A stretch of DNA of 64,000 nucleotides from Lachnospiraceae bacterium UBA3689 (GCA_002371465.1 DFIU01000010.1:326851-390850), one strand, 5' to 3'; shown: positions 8,911 through 17,786, counted from the first letter of the stretch. The notes: generated from the letters alone by a model not told the origin. Program-made: numbers and translations.

Positions 8911-10359
8911 TTACTTGAGGGCACTTAAAACCCGGAGCAGGAAATCCCAGGTTCTTTGTGCCGAAGAGATCGAAAGTTTTTCATTGAAGGTATGAATATC
9001 AGCGAGGTCGGGTCCGATGGAAACCGCGTCAAGACCCGGAATGCGCTCATAGAAGAGACCGCACTCAAGCCCTGCGTGAATGACATTGACAACTGGGTCC
9101 TTGCCGAAGAGGTTCTTGTAGGACTCCACCATGGTATCCCGAAGCGGGGACTCAGAGTTGTATTCCCAGGCGGGATACTCGCCGATAAAGCGGATCTGAC
9201 CGCCCAGCATCTGGGTCAGGGATTCGTATTCATCCATCAGAGCCTTCCTTGCCGGATAGACCGAACTTCTGATTGAAGAGATGCAGGCAAATTCCTTCTC
9301 CCCGGTCCGAAGAATTCCCAGATTGGAGGAGGTCTCGACCAGGCCTTCTACCTGACCGCTCATCTTCCGTACGCCATAGGGAGAATGCATGATCATGAAA
9401 ATGACCTTATCCGTACTCTCCGGCACCATGACTTCAACTTTGTGGACGGATCCCTTGGTTGTCTTAAGGCTGATCTCCTCATCAATGCCCTTGAATTCAC
9501 TGATCAAATCCGCATTGTATTTTTCGGCAAAGGTGACGAGCAGGGGGTAGTCCTCCTCGTCAATGAGGATCTGAGCTTTTGCTGCGTTGGGGATAGCGTT
9601 ATCCTTGTCCCCGCCTGCAACAGAGACCAGGGAGAAGGCGACATCCGCGCCCAGGGCATAGAGGAAACGGCCCAGCAGCTTGTCGGCGTTGGCGCGATAC
9701 TTATCGATGAGCTGACCGGAGTGGCCGCCCTTAAGACCGCTGATTTCAAGTAAGACCGGCAGGCCCTTCTGGGAAGTCCTCTTGATAGGCAGGGTACATT
9801 CCACCCGGCATCCGCCGGCACAGCCACAGGTAAAGATCCCCTCGTCTTCCGAATCCATGTTGATCATGCGTCTGCCTTTAAGTTTGGAACAGTCAAAGGC
9901 GTCCGCTCCCAGAAGACCCACTTCTTCATCGGTCGTAAAGACACATTCAAGAGGCGGATGGGCGTAGGTGTCATCATCCAGCAGAGCCAGCATAAAGGCG
10001 ACCGCGATGCCGTCGTCGCCGCCCAGGGTCGTCCCGTCGGCTGTAATAAAGTCTCCGTCGATCATGAGGCTGATCGGATCTTTGGCGAAGTCGTGGTCGC
10101 TGTCCGCCGTCTTCTGAGGCACCATATCCATATGGCCCTGCAGGATAACAGGCTCGGAATCCTCGTAGCCTTCCGACGCCGGTCCGTAAATGACGACATT
10201 GCCGTAGTCATCCCGGCTGTATTCATAGTCCCTTTCCCGGGCAAAATCGACCAGCCAGTCGGCAACTGCCGCCGTATTGCCCGAACCTCTTGGAATCTGT
10301 TCCAGTTCTTCAAAATATTGCCATACGCCTTCCGGCTTTAATCCTTCTAAAATCCCCAT
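8911..10359 (-). CDS. pepD: Aminoacyl-histidine dipeptidase (M20 family)
   Basis: Cytoplasmic di-zinc peptidase that splits Xaa-His dipeptides. The 482 aa length is standard for PepD. Metal ligands and catalytic residues are visible: LQGHMDMVPQK (His and Asp), GGDDGIAVAFMLAL (bridging Asp), FTTDEEVGLLGA (catalytic Glu pair), and NMDSEDEG. Strong AAAGGAG site before ATG 10359. It follows a terminator hairpin and is read into the alarmone synthetase gene. Confidence 0.94.
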   Translation of the reverse strand: MGILEGLKPEGVWQYFEELEQIPRGSGNTAAVADWLVDFARERDYEYSRDDYGNVVIYGPASEGYEDSEPVILQGHMDMVPQKTADSDHDFAKDPISLMIDGDFITADGTTLGGDDGIAVAFMLALLDDDTYAHPPLECVFTTDEEVGLLGADAFDCSKLKGRRMINMDSEDEGIFTCGCAGGCRVECTLPIKRTSQKGLPVLLEISGLKGGHSGQLIDKYRANADKLLGRFLYALGADVAFSLVSVAGGDKDNAIPNAAKAQILIDEEDYPLLVTFAEKYNADLISEFKGIDEEISLKTTKGSVHKVEVMVPESTDKVIFMIMHSPYGVRKMSGQVEGLVETSSNLGILRTGEKEFACISSIRSSVYPARKALMDEYESLTQMLGGQIRFIGEYPAWEYNSESPLRDTMVESYKNLFGKDPVVNVIHAGLECGLFYERIPGLDAVSIGPDLADIHTFNEKLSISSAQRTWDFLLRVLSALK

Positions 10360-10398
10360 ATCAATCTCCTTTAGCTATATTTATTGGGACTCAATCAA

Positions 10399-10431
10399 AA
10401 AGGGACATTCATAAGCTATGAACATCCCTTT
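10399..10431 (-). terminator. Intrinsic terminator downstream of the coiled-coil protein gene
   Basis: On the minus strand, AAAGGGATGTTCAT pairs with ATGAATGTCCCTTT (arms at 10418-10431 and 10399-10412, with a 2-nt internal mismatch), followed by a T-run. It ends the asp23-to-coaD operon before pepD. Confidence 0.8.
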
Positions 10432-10449
10432 ACCGAGTCTAAATATTTA

Positions 10450-11091
10450 TCAGTTTTCCTCGTCATCGAGATCGGAATCGAAATCCTCATCGAGATCAAA
10501 ATCGTCACTCTCTGTCTCATCTGCCGCTAAGGGCTGGGATGCCGTCTGCTGAGTCTGCGGGGACAGTTCCTGCCGGTTCTGCTTGACCGTATTGAAAGCC
10601 CCCTGCAAAGAGGTCATCAGGGCATTGTACTTGGAACCCGCGTCGTCGATCGTCGTCCCCAGGATATTGCCCAGGTTGGCAAGCATATCATCGGTATAGG
10701 TCAGGGCGGAGAGCCGGATGTTGTTGGCATCCTGGGTCGCGGAATCCAGGATCTGCTGCGCCTGCTGATTCGCCTTGTTGATGGTATCGTTCGCCTGGGC
10801 GTAAGCCTGCTGCATCACCTCATGCTGGCTGACCAGTTCCTTAGCCTTGGCTTCGGCGTTGGCGACAATTCCGTCCGCCTTGGTCTGGGCGTCCGCCAGA
10901 ATTGCGTCCTTGTTGGAGATGATCTTCTGATACCGTTTGATCTCGTCAGGAGTCTTCAGTCTGAGTTCTCGGAGCAGTTCCTCCAGTTCCTCCTTGTTGA
11001 CCACAATCTTGGTTGTGGACAGGGGCTGAAATTTACAACTGTCTACATACTCTTCAATTTCCTCAATGATCTGTTCGATTCTGCTTGCCAT
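10450..11091 (-). CDS. Coiled-coil protein of unknown function with acidic tail
   Basis: 213 aa with no recognised catalytic domain. Residues 30-140 are strongly helical with heptad-like Ala/Gln/Lys patterns (ADAQTKADGIVANAEAKAKE), resembling proteins loosely annotated as V-type ATPase subunit or DivIVA-like in Clostridia. The last 20 residues are almost all Asp/Glu (DDFDLDEDFDSDLDDEEN). No signal peptide or membrane segment. It follows coaD by about 30 nt and is closed by a terminator. A cytoskeletal or scaffold role is only an inference from the coiled coil. Confidence 0.7.
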   Translation of the reverse strand: MASRIEQIIEEIEEYVDSCKFQPLSTTKIVVNKEELEELLRELRLKTPDEIKRYQKIISNKDAILADAQTKADGIVANAEAKAKELVSQHEVMQQAYAQANDTINKANQQAQQILDSATQDANNIRLSALTYTDDMLANLGNILGTTIDDAGSKYNALMTSLQGAFNTVKQNRQELSPQTQQTASQPLAADETESDDFDLDEDFDSDLDDEEN

Positions 11092-11121
11092 GCCTACTTA
11101 TCTCCTTATTAATCGTTTAGC

Positions 11122-11607
11122 TTACTTTTTCTCCCTGAATTTTTCCTTCAGCAGCCCTTCCACATACGAAGGAACAAATTTGCTGACATCCTCATGAAGG
11201 CCAGCGACCTCTTTGACTGTCGTAGAACTCAGATACGCATACTCGAGACTGGTCGTCAGAAACATGGTGTCGATATCCGGTGCCAGCACCCGGTTGGTCT
11301 GAGCCATCTGCAGTTCATACTCAAAATCAGTGACCGCGCGGAGACCGCGAATAATCACCTTGGCGCCCCGAGAGCGCGCAAAATCAACCGAAAGCCCCTC
11401 AAAGGATAAAATGGTGACATTGGTCAGATTTGAGGTAACTTCCTTAAGTATCTTAACACGTTCATTTATAGAAAACAACGGAGTTTTTGCCGAATTACGC
11501 AAAACACCGACGGTCACCTGGTCGAATAATTCCGCCGATCTGCGGATGATATCGAGGTGGCCGTTGGTACAGGGATCGAAGGTTCCGGGATATACTGCGT
11601 TAGTCAT
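11122..11607 (-). CDS. coaD: Phosphopantetheine adenylyltransferase
   Basis: CoaD makes dephospho-CoA from 4'-phosphopantetheine and ATP. 161 aa, typical length. The nucleotidyltransferase signature is at the N-terminus (YPGTFDPCTNGHLDII, a TxGH variant near residue 15), and the second motif is YLSSTTVKEVA near 125. Its start overlaps the end of rsmD by 8 nt, the usual rsmD-coaD pairing in Firmicutes. Confidence 0.96.
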   Translation of the reverse strand: MTNAVYPGTFDPCTNGHLDIIRRSAELFDQVTVGVLRNSAKTPLFSINERVKILKEVTSNLTNVTILSFEGLSVDFARSRGAKVIIRGLRAVTDFEYELQMAQTNRVLAPDIDTMFLTTSLEYAYLSSTTVKEVAGLHEDVSKFVPSYVEGLLKEKFREKK

Positions 11608-12163
11608 TTATCTCTCTTTTCTTCAGGAAAATATGCTCGCTCTGCGAGTAGACCCGCTCCTTGAACACCTCAAATCCCAGGTCACTTAAATATGAAAAAT
11701 CTGTTCCGGGTCTTGCTTCCACGACGACAAGACCGTCCTCAGCCAGAAGGTCCATACCGGCAAGTAAGGTCAAGGTCTCCTTCTCCAGCCCATGCTCAAA
11801 GGGCGGATCCATAAAGATGATATCAAACTTGTCCCCGCCGGCAAGCCTGGGCAGGACTGCCTGAACGTCGCCCCGCATGAGTTTCGCCCCATCCGTCAGC
11901 CTGGTAAACTCCAAATTCTCTTCGATGAGGTTCTGGGAAGCCCTCGCCTTTTCGACAAAGACCGCTTCCACAGCGCCCCGGCTTAAAGCCTCTATACCGA
12001 TGGAACCGGACCCTGCGTAAAGGTCCAGGAAGCGTCCGCCCGGGATATAGGACTGGATGATATTAAAGAGGGTCTCCTTGGTCCGATCCGTCGTGGGTCT
12101 GACGTCCATACCCTTCACCGTGCGAAGGGGCATAGATCTCGCTTTTCCTGCAATCACTCTCAT
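11600..12163 (-). CDS. rsmD: 16S rRNA guanine-N2 methyltransferase RsmD
   Basis: SAM-dependent methylation of G966 (E. coli numbering) in 16S rRNA. The 187 aa protein begins MRVIAGKARS, has RPTTDRTKETLFNII, the SAM loop FLDLYAGSGSIGIEALSRGA and the catalytic MDPPF motif. It overlaps the mgsA stop by 4 nt and coaD by 8 nt, so translation is probably coupled. Confidence 0.94.
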   Translation of the reverse strand: MRVIAGKARSMPLRTVKGMDVRPTTDRTKETLFNIIQSYIPGGRFLDLYAGSGSIGIEALSRGAVEAVFVEKARASQNLIEENLEFTRLTDGAKLMRGDVQAVLPRLAGGDKFDIIFMDPPFEHGLEKETLTLLAGMDLLAEDGLVVVEARPGTDFSYLSDLGFEVFKERVYSQSEHIFLKKREIND

Positions 12164-12570
12164 ACGATCTCGCTGCTCCTCATGCCGATTCTCCAGTCGA
12201 GATCGCCCCTGCCCAGTCCTAAGATCAGCATTTCAGCGGTCGCGATATTGGTCGCGATCGGAATGGTATTCTGGTCGCAGGCTGTCCCGATAGTCCGAAG
12301 ATCCGGATCTTTGGGTTCTACCATCTCCGGATTGTAGAAGAAAATCACCATATCCATGGCGCCCCTCTGAATCATCTCGGTAAACTGCTTATCTCCGCCC
12401 AGGGACCCGGGCAGGAACTTATGGACGTGCAGAGAGGTCACCTCTTCGATTCGTCTCCCTGTCGTCCCGGTCGCATAAATATCATGTCGGGAAAGGATCC
12501 CCTTGTATGCGATACAGAAATCTTCAATCAGCGTCCTTTTACTGTTATGTGCGATTATGCCTATATTCAT
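12160..12570 (-). CDS. mgsA: Methylglyoxal synthase homologue with altered active site
   Basis: By fold and length (136 aa) this is a methylglyoxal synthase family protein. Those enzymes convert dihydroxyacetone phosphate to methylglyoxal and phosphate. ATG 12570 gives the normal N-terminus MNIGIIAH. An upstream GTG at 12609 would add 13 residues. The TGTTG phosphate loop (34-38), the catalytic base Asp60 (E. coli Asp71) and Asp90 (Asp101) are kept. Several other conserved positions differ: Asn9 for Asp20, Arg12 for Lys23, Pro54 for Ser65, Asn80 for Asp91 and Lys87 for His98. Activity is therefore uncertain. Overlaps rsmD by 4 nt. Confidence 0.8.
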   Translation of the reverse strand: MNIGIIAHNSKRTLIEDFCIAYKGILSRHDIYATGTTGRRIEEVTSLHVHKFLPGSLGGDKQFTEMIQRGAMDMVIFFYNPEMVEPKDPDLRTIGTACDQNTIPIATNIATAEMLILGLGRGDLDWRIGMRSSEIV

Positions 12571-12681
12571 CTCTTCTGCCGCCCTCCGTGTTTTTTGTAT
12601 GACATGCACAACAAATCTATCTATTTCCCCATAATTTAATGTAATATTACCATCTTTTTTTCACAAAGTACACGCTTTTTT

Positions 12682-14727
12682 TTATAAAACCAGATTTTTC
12701 TCGTTGGCTGCCCGATAGCGCGCGAGCGCCTCCTTTAAGAGCCGGTCCTCTTCGTGGATGAGGGCGGGATCATCTGCCATGAGGGCAGCCGCCATCTGAC
12801 CGGCAAGGGCAAGCACGTCCTGGTCCCGCGCCACATCCGCCAGATGAAAGACAGTATCTCCGCTCTGCCTGATCCCCAGAAGGTCGCCCGGTCCCCTAAG
12901 CTCCAGGTCCTTTTCCGCGATCTCAAAGCCGTCATTTGATTTTTGAAGGATGCCCAGCCGCTCCTTGATGGAATCTGAAGACTCTCCCGCCATAAAGATG
13001 CAGTAGGACTGGTACTGCCCGCGCCCGACTCTGCCCCGCAGCTGGTGAAGAGCCGCCAGTCCGAACCGCTCGGCATTTTCAATCAGCATCACGGTCGCAT
13101 TGGGGACGTCCACGCCCACCTCCACAACGGTCGTTGAGACCAGGATCTGGGTCCTGCCGGTCACAAAATCCTCCATGACCTGCTCCTTCTCCGCCTCCTT
13201 GAGCCTGCCGTGCATCAGGCCGATCTCAAAGTCCGGAAACGCCTTGCGAAAGGCGCTGCACTCATCGAGGACATTTGCCGCCTCAAACTCCTCGTTCGCC
13301 TCAATCATGGGGCAGATCACATAGACCTGGCGGCCCTCCTCAACCTGCCGGCGGATAAATTTCATGGCGGCTGGCCGGTAGGACTCGTCGACGACCGCAT
13401 TTTTAATGGGCAGGCGTCTTGCCGGCAGTTCGTCGATAACGGAGATATCCAGATCCCCATAAAAAATAACCGCCAGGGTCCTGGGGATGGGGGTCGCGCT
13501 CATGACCATAGAGTTGGGCGGGTCCCCCTTCTCCATCAGAGCTTTGCGCTGGTGGACTCCGAAGCGGTGCTGCTCGTCCGTGATCACCAGAGCCAGCTTC
13601 TGATACTGAACCCCCTCCTGGATCAGCGCCTGGGTTCCGACTACCGCATTGGCAGTTCCCGACGCAATTTGTTCATAGGCAGTCCGCCGTTCCGAAGCCT
13701 TAAGGGACCCGGTCAAAAGGACCGGGCGCAGGAAATCAAGTCCCTGATCCCCCTTTAATTTGGTCAGCTTATCAAAGTGCTGGCGGGCCAGCACTTCGGT
13801 CGGCGCCATCAGGGCGCTCTGATAGCCGTTCGACGCCGCCATGACCATGCCCAAAAAGGCGATGATGGTCTTGCCCGACCCGACGTCCCCCTGGATCAGG
13901 CGGGACATGAGGCGGTCCCCCGCCAGGTCCCGCTCAATCTCATTCCAGACCCGCCTTTGCGCCCCCGTCAGTCTGTAGGGGAAGCCCGCGATCACCTCTT
14001 CGGTGTCCCAGGTCTTTTTCATGGGAAAGGCGTTCTTTTTGACCGAGGTCTGATCCTTCAGCAGCCGCATGGTCAGGATAAAGAGGAAAAATTCATCAAA
14101 GACAATGCGTTTTCTCGCCTTTTCCAGTTCCCCGGCGTCGGTTGGAAAATGGATCTTGCGGATCGCCCAGCTCTCATCCGCAAGTCCTGCCAGATGCAGC
14201 AGGGATTCCGGCAGGTATTCATTGGTCAGGGGAACGATCTTTAACGCTTCCCCAACAGCCTTGCCGATCATCCTGGTCGTCAGCCCCTTGGTCATGCCGT
14301 AAATGGGGACCAGGGTCTTCTCCTTCTCCTTGTACTGCTGGAGGCTATAGATCTCCGGATGTTCCAGGATCCGTCTGCCTTTTCGTTCCGTCACGATTCC
14401 GCGAAAAACATGAACCGAACCGGGACGGAGCAGATTTTTCAAAAACAGAGCCTGATACCAGTTGACCTGGATCTTGCCGGTCGGATCGGACAGTTCCGTC
14501 GTCAGGATGGACCGGCTGCCGAACCGCCTCATGGTCACCCTGCCGGATATGGTGCCCCGGACAGCCTGCTTGACGCCGGCTCTTAAAGACCCGATCGGCA
14601 GCGGTTCTTCAAACTGATCGTAATGAATCGGATAATCATGAATCAGATCCTCTGGCGTAAAGATGCCGATTTTTTGGAACAGCTCTTCCGTTTTGGGACC
14701 GACTCCCTTCAAATCCGTCAGTTTCAT
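12682..14727 (-). CDS. recG: ATP-dependent DNA helicase RecG
   Basis: RecG remodels stalled replication forks and Holliday junctions. 681 aa, full length. Order: wedge/OB domain (about 60-170), helicase domain 1 with GDVGSGKT (Walker A) and TDEQHRFG (DExH-type Walker B), domain 2 with STTVVEVGVDVPNA and QLRGRVGRG, and a C-terminal RGPGDLLG. The frame opens at 14805, but ATG 14727 has a GAGG 5 nt upstream and starts with the family-typical KLTDLKGVGPKTEELF. A hairpin-terminator separates it from fakA. Confidence 0.95.
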   Translation of the reverse strand: MKLTDLKGVGPKTEELFQKIGIFTPEDLIHDYPIHYDQFEEPLPIGSLRAGVKQAVRGTISGRVTMRRFGSRSILTTELSDPTGKIQVNWYQALFLKNLLRPGSVHVFRGIVTERKGRRILEHPEIYSLQQYKEKEKTLVPIYGMTKGLTTRMIGKAVGEALKIVPLTNEYLPESLLHLAGLADESWAIRKIHFPTDAGELEKARKRIVFDEFFLFILTMRLLKDQTSVKKNAFPMKKTWDTEEVIAGFPYRLTGAQRRVWNEIERDLAGDRLMSRLIQGDVGSGKTIIAFLGMVMAASNGYQSALMAPTEVLARQHFDKLTKLKGDQGLDFLRPVLLTGSLKASERRTAYEQIASGTANAVVGTQALIQEGVQYQKLALVITDEQHRFGVHQRKALMEKGDPPNSMVMSATPIPRTLAVIFYGDLDISVIDELPARRLPIKNAVVDESYRPAAMKFIRRQVEEGRQVYVICPMIEANEEFEAANVLDECSAFRKAFPDFEIGLMHGRLKEAEKEQVMEDFVTGRTQILVSTTVVEVGVDVPNATVMLIENAERFGLAALHQLRGRVGRGQYQSYCIFMAGESSDSIKERLGILQKSNDGFEIAEKDLELRGPGDLLGIRQSGDTVFHLADVARDQDVLALAGQMAAALMADDPALIHEEDRLLKEALARYRAANEKNLVL

Positions 14728-14740
14728 CTTAACCTCACAC

Positions 14741-14794
14741 AAAAAAGTACCGGGGAGCGGGTTTAGAATCGCTTCTTTATCCGATCCCCAGTAC
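14741..14794 (-). terminator. Hairpin with T-run between fakA and recG
   Basis: Arms 14781-14794 and 14747-14760 pair on the minus strand (GTAC, GGGGA and CGG blocks; one offset base), with a 20-nt loop and six T's. The recG ribosome site begins only about 8 nt later. It may cut transcription after fakA and leave partial read-through into recG. Confidence 0.7.
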
Positions 14795-14817
14795 AAATCC
14801 TTCAAAACAGCTGTCCT

Positions 14818-16488
14818 TTATTCGACCGAAAGGACGCAGTAGTAAATCGGCTGACCGCCGTATTCCGCCTCAACTTCGATGTCCGGATACTTTTCTTCCA
14901 CCCGGGCAACCAGATCTTCCCGATCTTCTTCCGAGAAATCCTTGCCATTATAGATGGAGACCAGTTCCGTATCCTCGTCGACCAGCTGGTCCAGCATCTC
15001 AAGGGTCACTTCTTTGATATCCTTGCCGACCGCCAGAATCCCGGCGTCGCCGAGACCCATGATATCGCCGGACTTGATCTCCTTGCCGTCGATCCTGGTG
15101 TCACGGACCGCATAGGTCACCTCACCGGTCTTGACATTGGCGATCTCTTCGGTCATATTCTCCAGGTTCTCCTCGGCTGACCGTTCCGGAATAAAGTTGA
15201 TCATCGCCGCAATCCCCTGGGGAACCGTCCTGGTCGGCACAACCAGAACCTTGCAGTCCGTGGTCAGGTTCTGCGCCTGATTGGCGGCAAGAATGACATT
15301 CTTATTGTTGGGCAGGATAAAGACTGTCTCCGCATGGACCCGGCGGATGGCTTCCAGCATATCCTCCGTGCTGGGGTTCATAGTCTGACCGCCTTCGATC
15401 AGGTAGTCAACGCCCAGCCCCTTAAAGATCTCGCTCATTCCATCTCCGATGGTGACGGAAATAAAACCAACCGCCTTGCGGGGGCCGTCCTGGGCCGCTT
15501 CCTCGGTCTCCTTTGCCTTCCGGCTTTCCTTAAAAATCTTTTCCTCATGCTCTTCCCGCATGTTATCCACCTTCATCCGGGTTAAAGAGCCGTATTTTAA
15601 GCCCTTTTCAAAGGCAAGACCCGGGTGATCGGTGTGGACGTGAACTTTGACCATATCGTCGTCCGCCACCAGCACCAGGCTGTCCCCGATGGAAGTCAGG
15701 TAGCTGGATAACTTACGCTCATCCTCCTTGGAGAAAGGCTTGCTAAGGTCGATGATAAATTCCGTACAGTAACCGTACTTGATCTGGTCGGTACTGATCT
15801 CCTTCCGTTCACCGGCTGCGGTCTTGTCCTCTTTAGCTTTCTCACTCTCCGGGGCTTCAAAGGACAGGTCCAGTTCCTTGCCGTTGAAGGCGTCGACGAC
15901 GCCCTCGATGACCGCCATAAGGCCCTGACCGCCGGAATCCACAACGCCCGCTTCCTTTAAGACCGGCAGCATCTCCGGCGTGCGCTTAAGGACAGCATTG
16001 CCTTCCGCGACAATCTCGGCAAAAAAGCCTGCCAGATCCGCCGCCTCAGGGGCAAGTTCCTCTGCCTTTACCGCCATTCCCTTGGCAACGGTTAAGATGG
16101 TCCCTTCCCTGGGTTTCATGACTGCCTTATAGGCAGTCTCCACCGCCCGGTTCATACCGGCTGAAATAAGGCCCGCATCCAGTTCCTCATGATCCCGGAT
16201 GGTCTTGGTGAAACCGCGGAGCAGCTGGGATAAAATGACACCGGAATTCCCGCGCGCCCCTCGTAAGGACCCGCTTGAAATCGCCTTGGCGTAGTCGTCA
16301 ATCGAACCGTCGCTGATCTCATGGACCGCCTTTGCCGCGGACATGATGGTCAGGGTCATATTGGTACCGGTGTCGCCGTCCGGAACCGGAAATACGTTCA
16401 GTTCGTTGATCCAGTCCTTCTTTAAATCCAGATTCTTCGCTCCTGTCAGGAACATTTTGCGAAGCATTGCTGCGTCAATCGTATTCAT
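14818..16488 (-). CDS. fakA: FakA-type fatty acid kinase / DAK2 domain protein (YloV)
   Basis: FakA phosphorylates fatty acids bound to a FakB carrier protein so that exogenous fatty acids can enter phospholipid synthesis (family knowledge). 556 aa. The N-terminal DAK2 kinase domain (about 1-200) contains NVFPVPDGDTGTNM, whose aspartates bind Mg-ATP, and GSLRGARGNSGVILSQLLRG. A middle domain and a C-terminal DegV-like domain follow. It lies 21 nt after asp23, the standard Firmicute pair. No FakB gene is in this window. Confidence 0.92.
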   Translation of the reverse strand: MNTIDAAMLRKMFLTGAKNLDLKKDWINELNVFPVPDGDTGTNMTLTIMSAAKAVHEISDGSIDDYAKAISSGSLRGARGNSGVILSQLLRGFTKTIRDHEELDAGLISAGMNRAVETAYKAVMKPREGTILTVAKGMAVKAEELAPEAADLAGFFAEIVAEGNAVLKRTPEMLPVLKEAGVVDSGGQGLMAVIEGVVDAFNGKELDLSFEAPESEKAKEDKTAAGERKEISTDQIKYGYCTEFIIDLSKPFSKEDERKLSSYLTSIGDSLVLVADDDMVKVHVHTDHPGLAFEKGLKYGSLTRMKVDNMREEHEEKIFKESRKAKETEEAAQDGPRKAVGFISVTIGDGMSEIFKGLGVDYLIEGGQTMNPSTEDMLEAIRRVHAETVFILPNNKNVILAANQAQNLTTDCKVLVVPTRTVPQGIAAMINFIPERSAEENLENMTEEIANVKTGEVTYAVRDTRIDGKEIKSGDIMGLGDAGILAVGKDIKEVTLEMLDQLVDEDTELVSIYNGKDFSEEDREDLVARVEEKYPDIEVEAEYGGQPIYYCVLSVE

Positions 16489-16509
16489 TCCTCAAACTCC
16501 TCCCCAGTG

Positions 16510-16866
16510 TCAGTCAATCACACGGATGCCTTCAACCAGCACATCGATATGTTCGATCGTAATTCCGGTAAACTGTTCAACCTTATATTTCACAGCTTCA
16601 ATCAGGTTGTCTGACACGGTCAGGATACTGACACCATAGGCAACAATACAGTGAATGGTCAGAGAGATCTTATTATTGTCTATCTTTACATTGATTCCAT
16701 ACTTGAGGCTGTCCTTCTTAAGAAGATGGACCAATCCGTCCTTCATGCTGTATGCAGCCATACCGACGATGCCGAAGCATCCCACCGCAACACTGCCGGC
16801 ATAAGTCGCAATCACATCCGGATCAACAAGAATCTCGCCGTATTCGGAATTGAGATGTCCTTTCAT
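16510..16866 (-). CDS. Asp23/Gls24 family envelope stress protein (YloU)
   Basis: 118 aa, the standard length. Asp23-family proteins form membrane-associated assemblies linked to cell-envelope stress, and the copy beside fakA is near universal in Firmicutes. Features seen: an early EYGEILVDPDVIATYAG segment, a Gly/Ala-rich GCFGIVGMA, and amphipathic C-terminal strands typical of the family. No signal peptide. First gene of the operon reading into fakA and recG, driven by the promoter at 16903-16931. Confidence 0.9.
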   Translation of the reverse strand: MKGHLNSEYGEILVDPDVIATYAGSVAVGCFGIVGMAAYSMKDGLVHLLKKDSLKYGINVKIDNNKISLTIHCIVAYGVSILTVSDNLIEAVKYKVEQFTGITIEHIDVLVEGIRVID

Positions 16867-16902
16867 ATTCAGTCCTCCGTAACTATACTTGAAACCTCCC
16901 CC

Positions 16903-16931
16903 ATTATAACCGCTTTACCGGCAATTGAAAA
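16903..16931 (-). promoter_or_regulatory. Sigma-A type promoter for asp23-fakA operon
   Basis: Minus strand: -35 TTTTCA (16926-16931), 17-nt spacer, -10 TATAAT (16903-16908). The start codon lies 36 nt downstream, after a GGAGG site. Confidence 0.65.
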
Positions 16932-16982
16932 GACTTTTGCCCCATTGGCGGGAACGGGACCCGGTCTTTTTTTGAAAAATGC

Positions 16983-17011
16983 TTGCATGATGAAGTTCTT
17001 TCTGCTAGAAT
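16983..17011 (+). promoter_or_regulatory. Sigma-A type promoter for rpmB
   Basis: -35 TTGCAT (16983-16988), 17-nt spacer, -10 TAGAAT (17006-17011). It is divergent from the asp23 promoter and gives a leader of about 60 nt before the AAGGAGGTG site of rpmB. Confidence 0.75.
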
Positions 17012-17079
17012 AATTCACGTTGTAGGTCTCAGGAAAATTCAGTGAGATCTTTACTCTTTTTGCAAGGAGGTGTTTACCG

Positions 17080-17265
17080 ATGGCAGTTTGCTCAGTTTGT
17101 GGAAAAGGCGCTCATTTTGGCAACAATGTGAGTCATTCTCATAGAAGATCCAACAGAATGTGGAAATCCAACATTAAAAGAGTCAGAATCGTGAAGAACG
17201 GAACTCCGCAGCATGCTTATGTATGTGCGCAGTGCCTGAAGTCCGGCAAGGTTGACCGCGCCTGA
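17080..17265 (+). CDS. rpmB: 50S ribosomal protein L28
   Basis: 61 aa ribosomal protein L28. It carries the zinc-ribbon (C+) form: Cys4 and Cys7 in CSVCGKG pair with Cys49 and Cys52 in CAQCLKSG. The HRRSNRMWKSNIKRV core is typical. A strong AAGGAGGTG site precedes the ATG. Monocistronic: own promoter upstream and terminator downstream, divergent from asp23. Confidence 0.97.
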   Translation: MAVCSVCGKGAHFGNNVSHSHRRSNRMWKSNIKRVRIVKNGTPQHAYVCAQCLKSGKVDRA

Positions 17266-17302
17266 CCTGGTTTTATCTTTTAACTGATCAGTTAAGAAAT
17301 AA

Positions 17303-17334
17303 AAAGGAAAGCTCCCCGAGGGCTTTCTTTTTTT
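17303..17334. terminator. Probable bidirectional terminator between rpmB and gerW
   Basis: GAAAGC and GGCTTTC arms flank a C/G-rich loop, with a T-run on the plus side and a shorter CTTTTTA on the minus side. It can end both rpmB and the converging gerW operon. A perfect 14-bp palindrome TAACTGATCAGTTA (17281-17294) lies just upstream. Confidence 0.8.
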
Positions 17335-17408
17335 GTATTAACCTTTTGACATCAAAAAGCGCAGGTCTCATTCGACCCACGCCTCTTCTGCCCTATGCCT
17401 CTTTTTCC

Positions 17409-17786
17409 TTATGCCTCTTCACTTCCTGTCTGGTCCTGGTCCTGATTCCGATTGGTAAACTTATTGACAACATCCGGGACCATATCGAGAATCTTATTGA
17501 GCCCCCCCTGGTCCTTGACGCTGATCAGCTTGGTCGTTCCGTTGGAAATGACCAGCACGGCATTGGGGGTCATCTTGCCGCCCAAGCCCCCGCCGGCGTT
17601 GGAATTTTTCTTATCGCCCTGGTTGGCTCCCGCTCCGATGCCAAAAGAAATATCGACAAGCGGCAGAATCATCGTATCCCCGATATGGATCGGCTCGCCG
17701 ACGACCGTCTTGGATGAGATGAAGCTGTTCATCCCTTTAAACAGTTCCTCAACCGTGCTTTGAAAATCCTGATTTGTATCAGCCAT
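17409..17786 (-). CDS. gerW: GerW family sporulation protein (YtfJ)
   Basis: GerW/YtfJ is a spore-associated protein needed for proper germination in Bacillus and is conserved in spore-forming Firmicutes. ATG 17786 gives 125 aa and overlaps the DUF2953 stop by one base (TAATG). A longer frame to 17924 lies inside that gene. Features: VEELFKGMNSFISSKTVVGEPI, a glycine-rich GAGANQGDKK to GGGLGGK region (about 55-72), then PNAVLVISNG. Last gene of its operon. Confidence 0.9.
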   Translation of the reverse strand: MADTNQDFQSTVEELFKGMNSFISSKTVVGEPIHIGDTMILPLVDISFGIGAGANQGDKKNSNAGGGLGGKMTPNAVLVISNGTTKLISVKDQGGLNKILDMVPDVVNKFTNRNQDQDQTGSEEA

